Of a DNA stretch of 64,000 nucleotides, positions 24,391 through 64,000 are shown piece after piece. This stretch comes from Taenia hydatigena. Taxonomy: Eukaryota; Platyhelminthes; Cestoda; Cyclophyllidea; Taeniidae. The notes beneath the pieces were generated by a model that ran no database searches, was not told where the DNA came from, and saw only the letters and a program-made list of their open reading frames with translations. The position numbers were made by a program, and so were the translations under genes. Location: contig JADWOT020000006.1 of NCBI GenBank assembly GCA_036345935.2, forward strand, positions 12,684,519-12,748,518. The letters run 5' to 3'. Each line of letters starts with the position of its first letter. Within the stretch, counting starts at the first letter, position 1.

Positions 24391-27300
24391 ATTACTTGAA
24401 TGGAACATTTCTTTATTATTATAAAACATGCTTCGAGTCCCGATTTTTCCTAACTAGATCAACTCTGGCTATTTCGTTTAACGTCATGGGACTAGTGCTT
24501 CCCATGTATCCCTATTAGTTCTGTTCCCTCTCGTTTTAGTAATGCTCAGCTGCCTATTTTTGGATTCCATTCCGTTAATAAGAGGCGTGGAGGTATCCCT
24601 TTTCACTTGACTAGAAATCTTCAAATGATCATCACAGAGACTTTAATGTTGGACTTTAAATTCATTTAAGTGGTACCACAATCCAGGCATAAATTGCTTT
24701 CGTTAGAGCAGAGGATCAAAATTATTGCCAAAGAAATGTGTCATTCCAGATTCCACAGCAGGCACTATCTTTCAGCGAATTTGGAGTTTGGTAATCAGTC
24801 ATAGGAATCTTAGCAGTTGTAACTCCGGACGTAGCATACAGATGACCTATGAGTTATAGAAAGGGCAAAATGTTATGACGCCGAGCTGAAACACAATAGG
24901 AAGCGACCACAGTCTGTAGTATTATTGATACGTGCAAGAAAATCGGATTGCTGCACACGGAACAATGTGAAGATGACTTAAGTTACCCAACATTCTTCGT
25001 TTGCGAAAGTGCGAATTGTTTTAGCTCAGTTCACACTTGCAAGAACAAAAGAGCTTGTCCATGTTTGCGAGTGATCGCTTACGCTCTTCCGTGTTACTAG
25101 AAAGACAAATCTTAGACCCTTATTCCTGTCGCTTTTTCATTTATTTATTTGGTTCCGTTTTGCCCCAAATCATCCATAATTCGTTTCATCTTGTTTCGTT
25201 CAGAATTTGTTTTGTTTGCTAAATACTCGTGTCAACTAGTTGTTTACAAATTGATAGTAAGCATCAAATAAATAATATTTATAGCTTGCACATAGGGGTG
25301 TGGGTATTCATAATAAGGACGATACATTTAATACCTTGGGATACATAAAAGATGTAAGGTTTCATGGCTTCACGTTAATCCCCACTTTACGGTTATGCAT
25401 TTGAAAAGAGTCGGAAGTACCTCAGTCATCCAAGTAAATGTGGAAGTCAATGTTGGCATTTTTGCGGGTGCGGTACTAAAGCGGCAACCAATTCCCTAAA
25501 CTCACTCAAAACGCTTAAATTTTTTCATTCACAACTAGTAAAATAACTTGTTAATTGTTAAAATTACCATTGCTGCTAGGCATATTTTTCAACGGTACTG
25601 AGACTAAACCAAATAAATGTTTTGACAGGCCGTTTCATATATCGCTCGGAGCAATATATGATTTAACCGTGAATTTACTTTTTTTAGTGGATACTTGTGC
25701 GCAATCCTCGACCAGCGATAAATAATATTGATATAAAATAGAATAGAGTAGAATATTTGATCATAAAACTGCATGGAGGAAAGGGATCTGAAAAGTACTC
25801 GTAAATGGTATTTAATATTCAAAAGTACTGAAATGGAATAATTTACTTGAGCTACTGACTGGACTCCTTATCCTGCATGTAATCGTCATAATGCGGCTGT
25901 ACTCTGTGTAACCACTGTCAGAGCTTACACCAATGCTTAACTGTGGCATACAAAATATAAGTAAACAAGCAGTAGTCTTTGGGGTAATGCATAACGCATA
26001 AGGAGAGGCGCCAGGTCTGCGTCTGCTGCAAGCACTCCATCTTACAGTAGCCTCACTCCACCTGTCTTTTGGTTACCTTCCCTTTGATTGGTCCAGTCTA
26101 TCGAATCCACGGCTTGCCTGTAACTGACGCATCTGAAATCTTTCTTACGCTCTCCAAATTGAGGTAAACTCGTATTTTTCAATTAACCGCTTCCTTTCAT
26201 TTGCTATCTGTTCATGCTCGTTGAGTTGAAGCCTTCCTTACAATTTTGCTTAGCAACTTTAATCGACAATCGTTTGACCTTGCTAGCCCTTATGGCAGAT
26301 ACCACTGAGAAAGAAATTATGGTCTTTACCCTCTTGTCATTCACACTTCAATCAGTAAATCATCTAGGGTAACCGGTAGTTTCCTAAAGCTGCCTTAAAT
26401 CCAGCATGAGTGTTATGTGGATGGAAAAGTCGGAGAATTGTTGGTTGATATTACAAGGGCCATTGCAAACACCTCTGGCCCGCTTGTGTCCACCAACTCC
26501 AACTTGCCTCCATAAGTGAACAAACCCACCATATGAATGCGTCTCGTAAGTTACTTTAAGAACTACTCAAACGGATCACAATGAAACCTGGAAAAGTGTT
26601 GCAATTTCAAATACGGAAGTAGTCATGTAATGAATGGATAAAGTGCGCCAGCAAAATGGTGTAAATGGCTTCTTCGCCTCAAATCTCGCAAGGCTTTGCC
26701 AATTTCAGCAAAATTTACAAATAAACTAGTTCAATTTTACCAGGACTCAACAACCTGCGTACGCAAAGGTTTGCCTTTACAATAGTAATTTGTAGGCATA
26801 CACCTCAAATAAAACACTGCAGTCCACGCTTTTCAATGTTAAATAAAAGTATTCCCAAAATAGTGCTGACATCATTTACGGTGGCATACAAAGTATTTCG
26901 AATTTCATAGAAAGGGAGGTTAGAATCCATCTAATTTACTTAATGGTGGATTTCATACTAACTTTTAATCGTAGACTTCAAGGAGCTTTTATCGCAGCAG
27001 CTAAGACCCTTTCCTGGACCCAAACTGTCAAGCTTTGGTTAATTTCCTTTCCATCTATTACATCGGATCACATTTTAAAACACATCTCACTTTATTTCCC
27101 TTGCAACGCGTTATAGTACCTGTTAGACGGTGTGAATCTAATTTGATATTTCTACCTAATAGAAACAAATAAGTGAAATAATTTTCGACCCATCTGTTTC
27201 AAATCGTTTGTCAGCATGAATTCACACCCTTTAAAATTTGATCAAAATATCGACAATTTGTACCAACAGTTTTGTCAAAACAAGTGGTTCCCATTGCTAT

Positions 27301-27799
27301 CCACTTGGTACTTGCGCATTTCCGTCGATGTGTTGGTTGCACTTATAAATTTAGTGAGAATTGAGCATTTCAAGTAAATGTTAATAATCTTACAACGCCT
27401 CCATTCGACGCCACGTAAACGACACAGAGGCATAATCTCGGATCTTCATATTAACAAGCCATCAGAATTCCAGGTAATTCATTCAATAATGATAGTTAAG
27501 TAGTTATTTGGGTGTCAAACCATATTTAAGTGAAACTTTTAAGTAAAACTCGGCTTCAAAGCAAAATACCCCCTTTTTTTGTAATTTCGCTTAATTTTCA
27601 CAGATGTCACAGTGGAGTTCGCTGTCTGTGCAGAGTTCTCTTGGTCTAAAAGTACGGCTACCCGAAATCCCTTGAAAGGCAAAGTGATCCTCGCCTAGTC
27701 TAAGTTATTTCGGCCAGCACATATTTTTGGATAGCATCACATCGTAATGCCATTTCGTCAATGCATCCAAAATTAAAAAAGAATGCAAGAAGTTGGCCT
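24391..27799. other. Large intergenic stretch without recognisable genes
   Basis: About 3.4 kb of AT-rich sequence with frequent stops in all frames. I find no exon with splice signals, RNA gene or repeat arm. Confidence 0.4.
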
Positions 27800-27963
27800 G
27801 TAGCGTCCCGAGGCTCCCTCGAAGGCAAAAGAAGGCAGAATGCTAGAGTAGGTTCTGGCATGGCCCGGAGGCCAACCTACGCAGCTAGGGCAATATGGCC
27901 ATTTCTGTGTCGCCCTGACCAAAACTGGTAGTTCAAACAAACAAAGTACTACATGGACGCTAC
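27800..27963 (+). repeat. Short repeat arm plus 8-base terminus remnant
   Basis: A forward arm from GTAGCGTCCCGAGGC to AAGTACTACAT (27800-27954). It lacks the AT tract and the TTCAACGAACAGAGG block found in other copies. It shares GGTTCTGGCATGGCC with the left arm at 12373, so these two are close relatives. Directly after the arm, GACGCTAC (27956-27963) equals the reverse complement of the element's GTAGCGTC terminus, suggesting that the opposing arm has been deleted down to its last eight bases. Confidence 0.6.
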
Positions 27964-28280
27964 ATTGGTAACAACGAAAAGCGGACCCGACTCTGTAGGG
28001 TTTCTATTCCGATCTCTACCGCCTGTGGCATGTTGCAGCGATGCGAATGAAGTGCATTTGCTACGGATGGGCCAAGAGCGGCGTCCGCCTCCGGCATCTA
28101 CCCCTTCTCCGTGTTCTACAAGAAAGCTATCAACAACTGAAGCGACACTAGCCATGGACCAACTGGAAAGTTTCGTTTGAAGATTGCCCTTAATAAACTT
28201 GGTTAAGGAGATCGGCGTGCTAACGCCCTCTACGGACATGCTGATGGTTGGCGGAACCGCTTATTCTGAACTTTGTTCCA
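27964..28280 (-). repeat. 321-bp repeat unit, copy 2 of an inverted pair
   Basis: Reverse-complement copy of 22992-23312. The first roughly 88 codons of the open frame are identical, differing only near its end (FVVTN for FAATN). Homology stops near CTTTGTTCCAA at about 28270-28280. Like copy 1, it abuts a GTAGC terminus of the short repeat element, so the two units probably moved or duplicated together. Confidence 0.7.
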
Positions 28281-29191
28281 AATAATTTTAGTCAGTAGTA
28301 ATAATCTCGACAAAATCTCAAAATATTGAACCACTCACTTTACAACTTAACCTGTGAATTGAACTTACTAAACAACTGACTTAACATTGAACACAATCCC
28401 CCCAATCATTGCGCATGACTAGTAGAATTAACAAGCAATGTAAAAGCTGAGCTACCTAGCCGCTGGTCAAGCTAAATTTATGTTAGAAAAGTACCATCCA
28501 ATTTGTACATCAATGCGGGTGCGGTGATTTGCTGTATAACAGCCCAAATTCTACAGTTTTTAATAATTTAGTATTTAATATAACTTTTAACAATGGATTA
28601 GAACCATTCTTTTTGTTTCAATGCTTGACAAAGGGCTTGAGTTAGTTGGTGAACCTGGGAAGAATCCAAAAATTCGATCTTGCAGCACTTACATTTCCCA
28701 CCATATTTTATATCACACTTGATGATCCCTTTTAAACCCTAAATTCTTGCGCCTCCGAGTTGGACATTTGTAACTATCGTTTGCAGATAATGCACAGAGT
28801 TTCCTTCCTAGTTGAAGACTGAATGACTGTAAGGATTGAGGCACCAATCAAATGAACTGACAATTTGATTTTTTCAAGCAGCAGACATGTTCACTTAGTA
28901 AATCAACGAAACGCCTCAAAGTTATCATTCCGCTTGCAAATTGACATTGAATCTGCCTAGAGGCATGAAACACTGACGTTATCACTAACTATGTTAGGCC
29001 ACTTAATAAAGAAATTAATATTCGCCTTCTCAAATGGCGACCTGCATTGCCCGAAGTTCTCATTGGCGCGATCACTCGTTGAAAGCTGAATTTGGCTAAG
29101 GAACTGTTTGAGCGATTAACAATGGGTGTACTCAATCCGATGAACTACCAAAAGGAAATGTTCCTTAAGATGTTTTGCATTCAGAAAAAAC
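28281..29191. other. Intergenic DNA without recognisable features
   Basis: AT-rich non-coding sequence upstream of a transposase remnant. No exon or repeat arm recognised. Confidence 0.35.
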
Positions 29192-29416
29192 TTGTTTAAC
29201 GAAAGCAACAAAGCGACTGAAAATTACTCCTCTTCAATTCTGTACAAGACTGCCTTAAAGATTTGCCAATTCAGTTTACCCTATCTTTCCACATTTAATC
29301 CGATGAGGCAAATTGAATATGTGTTCTCCAAAGCGGGACCTTGGTCGCGCAATAAATGGACGTTGGCTAAAAAGGCAGTCCAACAACGTCAATTAATGGT
29401 GTTCTGCCTTAGATAA
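29192..29416 (+). pseudogene. Decayed hAT-type transposase C-terminal fragment
   Basis: An open frame of 74 codons contains EYVFSKAGPWSRNKWTL followed by a helical stretch. It matches the pattern of the hAT dimerisation domain (xxRVFSxAGxxxxxxRxxLxxxxxxxxxxL), with Leu-Pro-Tyr-Leu upstream as in active copies. The flanking sequence does not extend the similarity and is interrupted by stops, so this is at most a remnant. The assignment rests on one motif recalled from the family. Confidence 0.35.
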
Positions 29417-30942
29417 AAACGCATTTGATGATACTAACAACTGTTTAGGGTAATGGTGAAGAGCCCTTGTCGCGACAAAATGGGCGGGTGTTCAGGTAGC
29501 TTTTAGCAAGTACATCCTGATGGTACCATAGCTCAGCGTTCATGGGAGGTATTACGCTGTCGCTTCTCTTGCGAGATCATTTATAGAGCTTCAACGCAGA
29601 ATTATCCCAGCCACGATATGCAGCCTGCGATTGCTTTATTCACAAATGATATTTGTGCCTGAACCAAATTTACGAGAGCACAAATAGTGAGGTAGATATT
29701 TTTAAACTTGATGTCTTAAAATTCAATAAGTTATCCACGCGACCGATTTTACACGTATGGATCCAAACTTCATGGTCATATGTCTCACAATGTCAATGTG
29801 CTGTTCGAATGCAACTACACCGAATATAAGGGAAATGCCTAGGTTTCCGTTTCCGCCACAAATGCTGTTTTTACGGCTTTAACTTCCTAATCCCACTCCC
29901 ATGCTTTGTATAAGTGCTAAAGGAAGGGACCACCTTACTTAAACCCGCAGCATATTTCTGCCTTACTGAGCAACCGAGCTACATCCAAATACTTTCATAA
30001 ACGAAGGCAAAAAATGTAAATGTGTCGACAGCGTCTTGAATTGGATGAAATGGCATGAATGAAAACCGAACTAATCGGAATTATTGCAGCGTTGGTGTAA
30101 ACAAGAAGTTTCCGTCTTAAAATGGATTGAAAGAGCCATGTGGATAAGTACAAGATTCATCGACAGTAATTTCCTAATGCTACCACAAGGTCACTGTTTT
30201 CAAGGCTTACGCTCATCATTAAGACACCTCCGACTAATGCTTGATGAACATACAGTCTGAAGTCACCACTCACTCGATAATTAATTACACTGATTAGCTT
30301 TATTATAATTTTGCGTCTCTGCGCCAATAAAATTGCACGACTTTATGAGAGCAATTTAAATAGAGCCAAACTTGGAGTAAGAATGCTAGAGCTTGAATTT
30401 TCCAGGTGTTTTTTGTTTGTTGTACCTTATACACATATCGCAAAACTGCATATTGTTAGATGTAGAGAGTTCCTCCTCTTTCTTCTGGTCGTCCTTGTTA
30501 GTAGAAGTCAAAACATGCTTCGACATCTTCATTATGGGGGAGAAAATTGTACAGCGAGGCCAAATACGGGAATTTAGGACAGAGATGGATCACGCTCTTG
30601 TGAGCCACCACGCCGCTCCGCCACGAGGTTTAAATTGTTTTCCCACCTCACGCCTACAAAGTACATTTAAAGAATATAGGCATTACATTAGAGCTATATC
30701 AATTGCATCTGTAGCTATCAAAAATGATCTCGAGAATGACCTTTGTAACGTGCATCAAATTGCTGCAAAATGTGTATTTTTAAGTTATAATAAACACGCA
30801 AGCCTTAAGATTCAATAAATCAAGCCAACAAGGCGCTGTATAAACTCTCTTTTGGTCTAATTTTTCAGTCCATAAATATGTTTTAATTTTTACGAACTAA
30901 GTGTTCGACCTTACACAACTCGCCGCTCACATTGACGGCATC
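29417..30942. other. 5' flank of the ferlin gene
   Basis: An open stretch at 30393-30818 (141 codons) has no recognisable motif and is most likely chance. An in-frame TAA at 30898-30900 lies upstream of the ferlin ATG. The promoter cannot be located from sequence alone. Confidence 0.3.
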
Positions 30943-60063
<29,121 letters not shown>

Positions 60064-60445
60064 GAGTGACCTTTATTCAATTTTTAGCGTGATAAACGTT
60101 TTGCTAGTACTAATGGGATGATTTTATCCTGAATTGTATTTATTTTTCGGTAACAAAACAATGCTAGTGACTAGTATTAATTAGTAATCTTCTTAACATT
60201 TCAATAAGATTCTATAATATGAAAAGAAACCTAGTTAAGCACGTTTTGCTAAGCCTCGTTTAATTTAATTCACGTTTTGGAGGCCAAGCATATATACAAC
60301 CAACAGGCTAAGACGCTAGTGTCCCTCCACTGTCGGTTTCACTTCGACCACCCCATAGATGTGTAAGTCAAAACAAACATCTCATTTGATCAAAAACTGT
60401 CGTTTAGATTTTAAGGGAATCCGAACACTATAAGTCTGCAAACAC
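60064..60445. other. Gap between convergent gene 3' ends
   Basis: 382 bp between the ferlin stop and the stop of the minus-strand EGF/TSP1 gene. It should hold both 3' UTRs. I see no clear AATAAA for either gene here. A GTAAGAG directly after TCTAG at 60060 could act as a donor, so the ferlin tail might continue. Confidence 0.35.
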
Positions 60446-63400
60446 TTATGCGTTCATATTGGAATGAGGTTCTTCTTCAATCATTTTTCGCTCCTTCCCT
60501 TCACCTTCATTAACCTTAAGGTGGTGCTCTTTGGCAAGCAGTCCCGCCCGCCTGCTCTGCAGTACAACTGCCCAGAAGGCAAGTGCCATTACGAGTGGAA
60601 GAAGTACGCATGTCACTATTATAAGCGCTCTGATAACTTTGATTGTCTGCCACGTCGCATGCATCTAAAAATATTCGAAATGTTTCGGGGTGGGGTAAGG
60701 CTATTATTTTTAGATACAACTACGAACTTTTTCTCACAGGGTGAGTAATTAGTAATGGTAAGGGATTATCACACTTCTTCTTAACTGATCTGGTAATGTC
60801 GTCGGGGCAATTTTAGTTTATATCTTATAAGGCATTAAAAAAGCTAAGTAAATAATCATATGTAATGCATTCTGGTGGTTAAAATTTTGCCGAAAACATT
60901 TAATTCGCAGAACTTGGCTTTTTCTATTACTTATCGCAAACAGCCTCTGAATCCTTAGTGCTAGACATGAATTTAACATTAGTTCCAATTCAAGGATGTA
61001 AAGTTACATATATAGGTATCATTCACAAGGAATTAACTGCTAGGGTTATATAAATGAATGCTAATGATGAGCACACAGCATTTGTAGGCGCTTTCTCGAT
61101 GGATTGCGAGACCAATTTAAGGTAGCGATCGCAGGGACGCGGCCGACAGATTCTCGTTTCAGTAACTTCAGAATCTGACCCCTTTAGATCATCTCCCCTC
61201 TCCGAGAACTGGCAGTCGCCATGATATGGATCAAGGCACTTGCGTGCCCGATGTCTGTATCTGTTACCACTATAGAGACCGCGCTGACATGAAGGCTGGC
61301 ACAGCGACCACGAAGTCCAGGGAGTCCAGTTGTTAACGTAGTAAGGATGGCTGCAATGGCGACCTCTCCAGCCTTTCTCACACAGGCATTTTGCCGTGAT
61401 CTGCACACGGCCTACCTCAGGATTCCATTCAGAGGCCTTGTTTCAAGCGCAAGGACATTACAAAACCAATAAAAATATCCCTACCTATATTCATCAACGT
61501 GTTACACCTTAGGTGACGCGCTTCAATGGGTGGACAAGTGCTTTACGAATATGAAGTTTGTTAAATAAAGTTTGAGAACTGATTTTTACGCCATATTTAC
61601 TAAGCAATAAGGTTGCGCTTTTATTATGTTGTGGCTTAAATAAATCGACAAATTTATCACCGTTCTTGATGGCAACACTTTTAATACTTTAAAATAAGCT
61701 AATCTTCGCTTCCGACAGACTCCAGAGTAAGTAGACAACTAAGGAAATAATCTGGATGTATTCTATATTACAGGAAATAGTTGTTTTTTACCCATAATCT
61801 ATTGACGCTCCTGGACATAATAGCTGCCTGTAAAAAATAAGGGAGCTTGTAGTTCCTAATTAAGTATTCGACAGCCTAGTTGATGTGTGGTGGCAAAATT
61901 GATACCATAATTTGTTTTCCTTGTCAATACAAATTTACTGATGAAATCTACTAATGGAGCCAGCTATTGGCAGGTCTCCCGTTGACCAAGGATCGTAGTT
62001 TTGTGATATGCATTGGCGTATAAATAGACGTACGGATATGCACTTTCCATGCTGACATTTCGTTTTCTGACATACATCCAGTTGCTCAGCACAATTATCC
62101 CTTCCCACCATGAGACCCTTTGTGAACCTGAAGCGACGAAAGCTGGACGAACAGTGGCATGAGTAGCTTCCCGATCCCATGTCCGCTATGCACTTGTTTC
62201 CCTCTACCACTCTGCAGGCTATGTCTCCCGACGGAAAATTGCCTATTGACTGCTCACAGGGATTTTTAATCTGCAAATGGAAGCTACTTCCTCGTTATTT
62301 TCTCATAAAGCGGATCCGACAGCATTAATCATTTACTTCACCATTAAGCAGATGCACCAAGCCGACCTCTAAAATTATCATCTGCCGCAAAGAAAGGCGG
62401 TCATGTACTACTTATTTGCTACAATTCTTAAGTAAAAACATCTTTTGATTTTGTTATAAACTACAGGGCAGCAGTCCAAGACCACTGAAAGTCATATAGA
62501 TCTTAGAAAGAACCCGTATTTGGTGTAAAGAAACGCGAAAACGTTACCTCACTGGTTCGCAACTGTTAAATGGAGGAGGAGTCTTAGGAAAGCTTTTGAC
62601 AATGTACTGTGTTGATAAGGTCCACAACTTCGACAAGCCGTAACTAGTGCAACTTCTATCAATATCTGTTCCAATGATAACGAACGTCAAAGTACTATCT
62701 GGTTTCTTTGATAGTTACCAAAATCTTCGCCATCATTGTAACTTTTGTTAAGCTTGTATTTGATGCGAAAACTAATTCATTTAATGGAGGATGCGAGAGT
62801 CGAGTGTTCTCAGCCTTAGTAAAACAATTCAAAGGCACCTTTATAAAACAGACAACGTGAAGTCATACTCGCTATACAGTATTACACAGTTTAATCCGAA
62901 GTAACTGAATGAATTTTGGATTTATTTATCGCCTAAGTGTACGTGGCTCCTTTTCTTAATCTCAGTAGTGTCTGTCAAATTACTGACATACTGCTTTAGA
63001 ATCTGGAGTACATTTTCCTCTAAAATTTCAGTATTTACTTGGGACCCAATTCTTCCTTTCAGTCGAAGTGTCTCATGATTGTCAATCATGTGTAGTCATA
63101 TGAATTGCATGAGTGGTGATTGGCAGCACTCTTGAACCTTCAATTTAAAGTTCATGTGCTTGAAATTATTGTCGTCTAAAGTTCCTTTTTATACGTTAGT
63201 GTGGCCGTACCGGTAAACTTTTGCGGTAAAATTGCACGATTTCGTTAGTACTACAATTGGTCGATTACCGACATGGCTGCATTTCTATCGCATCGTATTC
63301 CAGTCCAGAGGGAGAAAATCAACCACCAAACTTTTACTAATGTAAACAACAGCACAGACTCAACAATGCTCCTCGCCTTTTAAGTAAAACATGAGCAAGC

Positions 63401-64000
63401 TGCGACTGCGCAACCAATCAGTAAGGCAAGTTATGAAGCGATTTGCATATAATTGTGAAATAGATATAGATTTCATTGTACAAATTTCTGGCAGCTTGTT
63501 GCTACTTTCTCAATTAGGAATGAGTTGCGTTAAGCAGCATTATTATTACGGTTTTTGGTAAAAAGGCAACAAATTTCCACTTGGCTAACCTACGCACAAA
63601 CTTTTTGAAGGCATATCAGGTAAGTAAAGATCGCTTTAAACTATTTCTGCATACCAAAGTCTGGACATCAAATTGGCGATTACTCAAATTAAATACTTAA
63701 AATATGCTTAAATTTTTCGCCCTATAGGTCTCAAGAATTATTTACATGGTATTTATTCATCTTTCCCGTCTGGTACCAAAGTTTATTCACTGATCCTCGA
63801 ATAGCTGAATTAGTAATGCGAATAGTAAAATAATAAGAGATTACCTAGTTAGCTGTAAATATGATCCAGGTAACCCGATATTATGCGAAACACCTTGATG
63901 TGAATGACCCACTTCAATACCTTGTCACAGAGGGCTCCATGATATTGCGGTTTACAGACACAGTACTCAGCCTTCCGACATTGAGGCCTCACGAATCCAC
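60446..64000 (-). CDS. Single-pass membrane protein with EGF-like and TSP1 domains (5' part outside window)
   Basis: Exons, 5' to 3': 63921 to beyond 64000, 62034-62270, 61077-61436, 60446-60664, all joining in phase 0. The first visible exon ends with EGF pattern C-V-C...Y-H-G-A-L-C. The second has CEQSIGN, CHC and CQKTKCQHGKC. The third completes an EGF (CLCEKGWRGRHC), then a thrombospondin type-1 repeat (WTPWTSWSLCQPSCQRG ... RPCDRY). The last holds a transmembrane helix (ALIIVTCVLLPLVMALAFW) and a short charged cytoplasmic tail ending at TAA 60446-60448. The expected topology is extracellular N-terminus, intracellular C-terminus, so it may be a surface adhesion or receptor-like protein; the function is not recognised. 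More exons could lie in 62271-63920. The donor at 61076 (GTGTGC) is imperfect. Confidence 0.72.
62271..63920 (-). other. Intron of the EGF/TSP1 gene
   Basis: About 1.65 kb with no open stretch showing cysteine-rich EGF or TSP1 patterns. The flanking phases match directly, so no extra exon is required. Nothing else recognised. Confidence 0.4.

Noticed and set aside
30393..30818. 141-codon plus-strand open frame upstream of the ferlin
   Set aside because: Composition and lack of motifs or splice context suggest chance; an in-frame stop separates it from the ferlin.

Overview
This is eukaryotic, metazoan DNA. The genes are split into many short exons with GT-AG introns, and the products are animal families: OTU1/YOD1 deubiquitinase, MORC2, HSPBP1, nicalin, a type-I ferlin, and an EGF/thrombospondin-repeat membrane protein. 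Very small introns lie beside multi-kilobase ones, non-coding DNA is AT-rich, short interspersed repeats are abundant, and two adjacent genes show operon-like spacing. Together these suggest a parasitic flatworm, perhaps a tapeworm. That assignment is an inference, not something read directly. I joined exons by hand, using splice consensus, reading phase and family alignment recalled from knowledge. Junctions described as phase-consistent were checked by counting.

Layout: 68-250 (+) is the last exon of an unknown gene. 323-2721 (+) is a complete YOD1-like deubiquitinase of 4 exons. 3560-3839 (+) may be the tail of a small membrane protein. 4578-11439 (-) is a MORC2-like GHKL ATPase, with 19 exons placed and one junction unresolved. 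11440-13824 is repeat-rich. 13825-15497 (-) is HSPBP1, 4 exons. 15498-18610 is intergenic with repeats. 18611-22020 (-) is nicalin, 10 exons. 22021-30942 is a large repeat-bearing intergenic region. 30943-60063 (+) is a complete type-I ferlin of about 2,090 residues in about 43 exons. From 60446 to beyond the right edge (-) lies an EGF/TSP1 single-pass membrane protein, convergent with the ferlin.

The genes do not form one pathway. Three act on protein or membrane homeostasis (YOD1 with p97/VCP and ER-associated degradation, HSPBP1 with Hsp70, nicalin in ER membrane-protein assembly). MORC2 acts in chromatin silencing, and the ferlin in calcium-dependent membrane fusion and repair.

The most notable observations are: (1) a pair of homologous 83- and 80-nt exons in the ferlin C2C domain whose phases allow exactly one to be used, so the calcium-binding loop 3 segment is swapped; (2) 12-nt and 6-nt microexons, and a possible 21-nt one, in the same gene; (3) a GC-AG intron; (4) a family of short elements arranged as inverted arms (foldback/MITE-like), one copy carrying a 123-bp insertion flanked by a 7-bp duplication; and (5) very close spacing between the first two genes, with a poly(A) signal overlapping the upstream stop codon, as expected for a spliced-leader-resolved operon.
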